Below are positions 27,250 to 32,870 of a stretch of 32,870 nucleotides of DNA, in pieces. This DNA is from Candidatus Gaiellasilicea maunaloa (GTDB lineage: Bacteria; Actinomycetota; Thermoleophilia; Gaiellales; Gaiellaceae). The stretch covers positions 1 to 32,870 of the forward strand of contig JANDLU010000033.1 of NCBI GenBank assembly GCA_024330215.1, in the 5' to 3' direction. The position numbers and the translations under genes were made by a program. Every line of letters starts with the position of its first letter. The stretch's first letter is position 1. Below the pieces are notes generated by a model. It was not told where the DNA came from. It was given only the letters and a program-made list of their open reading frames with translations, and did no database searches.

Positions 27250-27285
27250 GCTCCGAGGGGGCTCGCACGCGAGCTCCCTCGGAGC
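27250..27285 (+). terminator. Strong hairpin terminator after the MFS gene
   Basis: A 16-bp stem (27250-27265 with 27270-27285) with a CACG loop; the only non-Watson-Crick pair is a G-U wobble in RNA. It starts 40 bp after the stop. No T-run follows, as is common in high-GC genomes. Confidence 0.7.
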
Positions 27286-27360
27286 CGAACTGCTCGCAAA
27301 CCGCTTTTGGACAGCCCGACGCACGCTCGTTGACCTGGCGTTACGCAAATCTGTCGCCAG

Positions 27361-27672
27361 ATGTGGGGGAACTCCAAGTTGCATGCGGCCGGTGAGATCG
27401 ACTGGTCGCGGGCGCTGATTGACGCCAGCTATGTGCAGGCGAAAAAGGGGGCTCCGGGCTCGGCCCGAGCCCGGTCGACCGCGGTCGCAAAGGCGTCAAG
27501 CACCACGTCATGGCTCGGTCGCGAGCGCTGGTTCGTCGAGCGCACAATCAGCCACCTCCACAACAAGCGCCGGCTGCTCGTCCGCACCGATCGCTCCCAC
27601 CTAACCCACGCGCTGCTCAGCGTCGCCGGCTGCCTGCTCTGCTACGCACGTCTTCGCAACTCATTTTGTTAG
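27361..27672 (+). pseudogene. Decayed IS5-like transposase remnant
   Basis: Only pieces of an IS5-family DDE transposase remain. First frame: AAGEIDWSRALIDASYVQAK. After the run AAAAAGGGGG (about 27442-27451) the product continues in another frame as GLGPSPVDRGRKGVKHHVM, so one base was gained or lost. It then jumps, by internal deletion, back to the first frame as LGRERWFVERTISHLHNKRR and CLLCYARLRNSFC. The N-terminus and the central part, with most of the catalytic Asp/Glu positions, are gone. Its stop overlaps the convergent M55 peptidase gene by 12 bp. A remnant, not an active element. Confidence 0.8.
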
Positions 27673-28505
27673 AGCTTCTAAGCGCCGCTCGGACGAGGCC
27701 CGCACGATCACGAGCGTCGCGACGAAGGCACGGTAGAGGCGGAGAGCGTCGTCGTCCTCGATTGCAACCGCTCGCGCGCCCGTGCGCTCGACGCCGCGGA
27801 TCGCGATCGCCGAGCCGGCCATGTCGGCCGTCAGGAACGTGACGTCGAGTCGCGCGGGCAGCTCGATCGCGGGCGGGCTGAGGGTCGGGAGGCGGGCGAG
27901 CGCTCGCTTCGCACCCGCGCGAATCTCCTCGCGCGCTGCCTCCGGGTGGAGGCTCTCGGCCGCGAAACGCGAGATCGAGCGTTTGACGACGACGCACTCG
28001 ATCCCCGGCATGAAGGCGCGCGCCTCATCCGCCGTCGCCTCGTCCCCGGTCACGAGCGCGACGGGTACAGCGTAGTGGAGGGCGACGAGCGCGTTGATCG
28101 CGCTCTCGCCGACCACGGTCCCGTTCAGCGCGACCTCGTGTACGGCGAACGGGTCGTACGTATGCGCGAGGATCGCCCGCTCGGCCCCGATCGAGCCATG
28201 GTAGGCGACGAGGAAGGCCGCATCGAAGGACTTGTCGAGCCCCTCCATCATGAAGAGCGGCTTGCACCTGCCGGAGACGTACGAGGCGCGGCCGGCGAGC
28301 TCCGCCGGGCGCAGGTTCTGCATCGTCCAGTGAGAGTCGTTGACGACAACCTTCGTCGCGCCGCCAGCGAGCGCGCCGTCGATCGCTGCGTTCACCTCGC
28401 CGAGAAGGAGCTGTCGTCCGAGCTCGTACTCCGGCCCGGCGCCGATCGCCTGTTGCGGGTCGACGACGCCCGCAGCACCCTCGATGTCGCTGGAGAGGAA
28501 GATCT

Positions 28506-28509
<4 letters not shown>
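27661..28509 (-). CDS. dppA: M55-family D-aminopeptidase (DppA-like)
   Basis: 282-aa zinc peptidase related to B. subtilis DppA, which acts on D-amino-acid peptides. Metal-site motifs: SSDIEGAAGVV (Asp and Glu), NDSHW, YHGSIGAERAILAHTYDP and NGTVVGESAIN. The TTG at 28509 is chosen because it opens the family start (LKIFLSSDIEG) and overlaps the ATPase stop (TTGA); the longer frame to 28629 overlaps the ATPase. It is last in the sugar operon. The final codons (EALTK) are encoded in sequence overlapping the IS remnant, so the C-terminus may have been altered by the insertion. Its place with a beta-glucosidase and sugar importer hints at muropeptide or cell-wall recycling. Confidence 0.88.
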
Positions 28510-29650
<1,141 letters not shown>

Positions 29651-29654
<4 letters not shown>

Positions 29655-31024
29655 GAAGCGCTTCCGCCGACGGAGGCCACGCCAGGGTGCTGCGCGCCGT
29701 TCGTCCGCGCGAGTTCGCGCCAGAACCAGCCGGAGTCCTTCACGGTTCGCCGCTGCGTCTCGTAGTCGACGTGCACCACGCCGAAGCGCTTCGAGTAGCC
29801 TTGGGCCCACTGGAAGTTGTCGAGGAGGCTCCAGACAAAGTAGCCGCGGAGCGGCACGCCGTCGCGAAGCGCACTGCGGGCGGCGTCAACGTGCGCCGAC
29901 AGGTACGCGATCCGGCGCGCGTCCCGCACGCGGCCGTCGGGATCGACGACGTCTCGGAACGCGGCGCCGTTCTCCGTCACGAATAGCTCGGCCGGCCGGT
30001 ACTCGCGCGCGACCGTCGTGAGGACGTCGTAGAGCGCCCGGGGGCAGACCTCCCAACCCATCTCGGTCACCTCGCCCGGAACGTCGATCTCACTGAGCAG
30101 GAGCGGCTCGTCGGCACCGGCGGCTGTGACACGGCGGTGGTAGTAGTTCGCGCCCAGGAAGTCGATTGGCGCGGCGATGGCGGCGAGGTCGCCGTCCTCC
30201 ACGACCGGCGTCAGCTCTCGCGCCGCGAGCCACGACCAGAGACTCTCGGGATAGCGGCCGCGGAAGATGGGGTCGAGGTACCAGCCGTTCAGGTACTGCT
30301 CGTACCGCTCCGCTGCCTCACGGTCTGCGGCCTCGTCGCTCGCCGGCTCTGCTGGCTCGAGCACGAGCGTGATCCCGATCTTGCCCGCTCCTGCCGCGCG
30401 CAGGGCCGGAACCGCGAGCCCGTGCGAGAGGAGGAGGTGATGTGCCGCCTGGAAGGATGTGCCCCAGTCGGTGAGCCCGGGGGCATAGACGCCGAGTGCG
30501 TGGCCAACGGACGCGTGGAGCGACGGCTCGTTGTGCGTGATCCACATCGGCACCCGATCGGCAAGCGCGTCGGCGACGACGCCGGCGTACTCGACGAACG
30601 CGCCGACAGTCTCGCGGTTCCGCCAGCCTCCGCGGTCCTGGAGCGCCTGCGGCAGATCCCAGTGGTAGAGCGTCAGCGCCGGCTCGATCGCCGCCTCGAG
30701 CAGCGCCTCGACGAGCTGCCGGTAGAAGTCGAGCCCCCGCTGGTTGACGCGGCCGGTTCCCTCCGGCAGGACCCGCGACCACGAGACGGAGAAGCGGTAC
30801 GCGTTCAGCCCGAGCTCGCGCATGATCGCCACGTCCTCGCGCCAGCGGTGGTAGTGGTCGCATGCGACATCCCCGGTGTCGCCCGCGGCGATGCGCCCCG
30901 GCAGGTGCGAGAACGTGTCCCAGATCGAGGGTCCGCGGCCTTCCTCTGCCCAGGCGCCCTCGATCTGGTAGGCGGCCGTGGCGGCGCCCCAGAGAAAACC
31001 GGCCGGGAAGCCGTCGTCGCTCAT
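29651..31024 (-). CDS. GH1 family beta-glucosidase
   Basis: 457-aa (beta/alpha)8 enzyme, a normal length. It begins FPAGFLWGAATAAYQIEGA. Acid/base Glu166 lies in ITHNEPS and nucleophile Glu351 in VTENGAAF. The typical FSVSWSRVLPEGTG, YHWDLPQAL and YFVWSLLDNFQWAQGYSKRF stretches are present. No signal peptide, so it acts in the cytoplasm on beta-glucosides (such as cellobiose) taken up by the transporter. It overlaps the MalG-type permease stop at the start and the ATPase start at the end. Confidence 0.95.
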
Positions 31025-31923
31025 TGCTTCAGCGCTCCCGCGAGCGAGCCGGCGATGAAGTAGCGCTGCAGGGCGAGGAAGACGATCGTGATCGGGATCA
31101 TGGCCATGATGCCGCCCGCCGAGACCGTGCCCCAGTCGATCGAGGTCACACCTCTCTGGGCGGCTAGGCCGGTCGTGAGGACGCGCATGTCCTCGCTGCT
31201 CACGGCGACGAGCGGCCAGATGAAGCTCGTGTACTGGATCAGGAACGTCAGGACCGCGAGCACGACGAGCGGCGGCTTGATCAGCGGCAGGATCACCCGC
31301 CGGTAGACGGCGAACTCCGAACAGCCGTCGAGGCGGGCGGCGTTCTCGAGGTCGTTCGGCAGCGACTCGATGAAGCTGCGCATGAGGAAGATCCCGACGG
31401 GGTTCGCGAGCGGCGGCAGGATGAGCGCCCAGTAGGTGTCGAGGAGACCCAGATCCCGAACGAGGAAGAAGAGCGGGATCAGGATGGCCGAAAACGGGAT
31501 CATCAGCGTCGCGAGCACGACGACGAAGAGAACGTTCTTGCCGGGGAAGCGCATCTTCGCGAACGCGTAGCCGGCCATCGAGTCGAACAGGAGCTTCAGT
31601 ACCGTCACCGAGAGCGCGACGACAAGCGTGTTCAGCATCCAGCGCAGGAACGACGTCTGCTCGAGGAGGAACGTGTAGTTCCCCCAGAAGAAGTCCGCCG
31701 GGATCCAGTCGGGCGGGTACTGGAAGAGGAGGCCAGAGTCCTTGACCGACGTCGTCAGGATGTAGAAGAAGGGTCCGAGCGTGACGACGCAGGCGACGAT
31801 CACGATCGCGTAGGAGGCCGCCGTCAGGAGTGGGCCCGCCTCGCCGACCGGGCGCAGGCGGAAGACCCGGCGGAGCGACGGCCGCTCCCGGCTGGACGCG
31901 ACGACGCGCCCGTTCGCGCCCAC
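31021..31923 (-). CDS. MalG-type carbohydrate ABC permease
   Basis: 300-aa inner-membrane permease. TM1 is near residues 35-58 (SYAIVIVACVVTLGPFFYIL); a typical six-helix MalG layout follows. The EAA loop reads ENAARLDGCSEFAVYRRVIL with the conserved Gly. The GTG at 31923 starts directly after the upstream permease's TAG with no gap. The long N-terminal basic tail (SSRERPSLRRVFRLR) is cytoplasmic. Works with the MalF-type partner and the MalK-type ATPase. Confidence 0.93.
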   Translation of the reverse strand: MGANGRVVASSRERPSLRRVFRLRPVGEAGPLLTAASYAIVIVACVVTLGPFFYILTTSVKDSGLLFQYPPDWIPADFFWGNYTFLLEQTSFLRWMLNTLVVALSVTVLKLLFDSMAGYAFAKMRFPGKNVLFVVVLATLMIPFSAILIPLFFLVRDLGLLDTYWALILPPLANPVGIFLMRSFIESLPNDLENAARLDGCSEFAVYRRVILPLIKPPLVVLAVLTFLIQYTSFIWPLVAVSSEDMRVLTTGLAAQRGVTSIDWGTVSAGGIMAMIPITIVFLALQRYFIAGSLAGALKQ

Positions 31924-32870
31924 CTAGGTCATCCTTCGGGCGCGCAGAAGGCGCATCGCGATCAGCGTCAGCGCCAGGATCATGAGCAGGAGGACGAACG
32001 ACAGCGTCGCCCCGAAGCCGGCCTCGTCGAAGACGTAGATGCTCTCGTAGATGTACCAGGCGACCGTGGCGGTGGAGTTCGCCGGGCCGCCGTTTGTCAT
32101 CACGAAGACGGTGTCGAAGGTCTGCAGGGTGTTGATCACCGACAGCACGATCGCGAAGAGGAACGTCCGCCGCAGGAGCGGCAGCGTCAGGTAGCGGAAG
32201 CGCTGCCAGGCGTTCGTCCCGTCGAGGTGGGCCGCTTCGTAGAGCTCACGCGGCAGCGAGATGAGCGCGGCGAGGAAGAAGAGCGACCAGAAGCCGATCC
32301 CGCGCCACACCTCCACCATCGCGAGCGTCGGCAGCGAGAGCTGCGTGTCGCCGAGCCAGTTGACGCTGCCGCCTCCGAGCATGCGCAGGCCGAGGTTCAA
32401 CGCCCCGAAGTCGGGATGGATGACGAAGAGCCAGATCGACGCGACGATGACGAGCGGGGCGAGCGTCGGAAAGTAGAGGGCGGCCCGGAGGGCGGCGCCG
32501 CCGCGGCGGAGGTTGAGCAAGAGGAGGGCGAGGCCGAGACCGATCAGGAAGAGCGGCGGGATCGACATCAGCGCGAGCGAGAACGTATTCTCGATCGTCG
32601 TTCGCACGAGCGGGTCGGAGAAGGCCGTCTTCCAGTTCTCGAGCCCGACGAACTCGGACGGGCCGTACACGCCGCCGGCGTGGAACGTCCCCCAGAGAAG
32701 CCAGATGCACGGCACGACGAGGAAGACCGAGAAGAAAACGAACACGGGCGCGAGGAATGCGTACGCGCGCAAAGCCCGGCGCGCCTTGTATCGCCGCGAG
32801 AGGCGACGGTGCTCGGCGGCCGTCAGGCGACGCCGCGGCGGCAGCGATAGGTCGATCGAGGCTGGATACG
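31924..32870 (-). CDS. MalF-type carbohydrate ABC permease, 5' end outside the window
   Basis: Membrane permease with the core starting RAYAFLAPVFVFFSVFLVVP and six predicted helices. The EAA loop is YEAAHLDGTNAWQRFRYLTL. A TTG at 32772 is the only start-like codon in the window for this frame, but the frame stays open to the edge and the extra residues (PPRRRLTAAEHRRLSRR) look like a real permease N-terminus. The gene most likely starts to the right of 32870. A substrate-binding protein would be expected upstream, off the window. No ATG/GTG is visible in the last 98 bases. Confidence 0.88.
   Translation of the reverse strand, partial: YPASIDLSLPPRRRLTAAEHRRLSRRYKARRALRAYAFLAPVFVFFSVFLVVPCIWLLWGTFHAGGVYGPSEFVGLENWKTAFSDPLVRTTIENTFSLALMSIPPLFLIGLGLALLLLNLRRGGAALRAALYFPTLAPLVIVASIWLFVIHPDFGALNLGLRMLGGGSVNWLGDTQLSLPTLAMVEVWRGIGFWSLFFLAALISLPRELYEAAHLDGTNAWQRFRYLTLPLLRRTFLFAIVLSVINTLQTFDTVFVMTNGGPANSTATVAWYIYESIYVFDEAGFGATLSFVLLLMILALTLIAMRLLRARRMT

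Noticed and set aside
27442-27451. A5G5 run as a programmed frameshift site of the transposase
   Set aside because: The downstream part also has a large internal deletion, so decay is the simpler explanation.

Overview
The window looks like chromosomal DNA of a high-GC Gram-positive bacterium. GC content is high throughout, GTG and TTG starts are common, ATGA/TTGA start-stop overlaps are frequent, some starts look leaderless, and lipoproteins and two-component systems abound. The protein flavour suggests a deep actinobacterial lineage such as Thermoleophilia (Gaiellales or Solirubrobacterales). That placement is inference from protein style, not a search result.

Layout. (1) 0.1-4.2 kb holds a secreted CHRD-like protein coupled to an exported PpiC-type prolyl isomerase (minus strand), a small HTH protein, an overlapping small hypothetical gene with a very good promoter, a ribokinase, and two gene remnants: the TOBE end of a sugar ABC ATPase and the back half of a short-chain dehydrogenase. 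(2) 4.2-9.0 kb holds a small membrane protein, a NlpC/P60 peptidoglycan hydrolase, a BNR-type lipoprotein, a DUF305 lipoprotein, a one-domain multicopper oxidase piece, a DUF4396 membrane protein and a CsoR copper sensor. (3) 9.0-15.1 kb is a colinear OmpR-type two-component system, a paired-Cys lipoprotein, a membrane-fusion adaptor with a peptidoglycan-binding domain, and a MacB-type ATPase and permease. Four tandem 11-nt repeats lie before the regulator gene and four more before the lipoprotein gene. (4) 15.1-19.1 kb has a YciI-like protein, an ABC-2 exporter operon on the minus strand and a NarL-type two-component system. (5) 19.1-27.2 kb is a copper region: copZ, a membrane-anchored protein with duplicated His triads, copA, a MarR regulator with a membrane-anchored hypothetical protein, a fused DUF4396-multicopper oxidase and a divergent DHA2-type MFS exporter. 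(6) 27.3-32.9 kb has a decayed IS5-like transposase and a minus-strand sugar operon (two permeases, GH1 beta-glucosidase, MalK-type ATPase, M55 D-aminopeptidase) that runs off the right edge.

The strongest unifying signal is a short inverted repeat, ATACC-N7-GGTAT. It occurs before csoR, before copZ, and twice in the divergent oxidase/MFS promoter region. CsoR therefore probably controls all three loci: copper is bound by CopZ, exported by CopA, and handled outside the membrane by the oxidase and the His-triad protein. The fused DUF4396-oxidase at 23.6-25.6 kb and the split pair at 7.7-8.7 kb are two arrangements of the same two domains in one window. The His-triad protein and the DUF4396-oxidase partnership are the best candidates for undescribed biology here.
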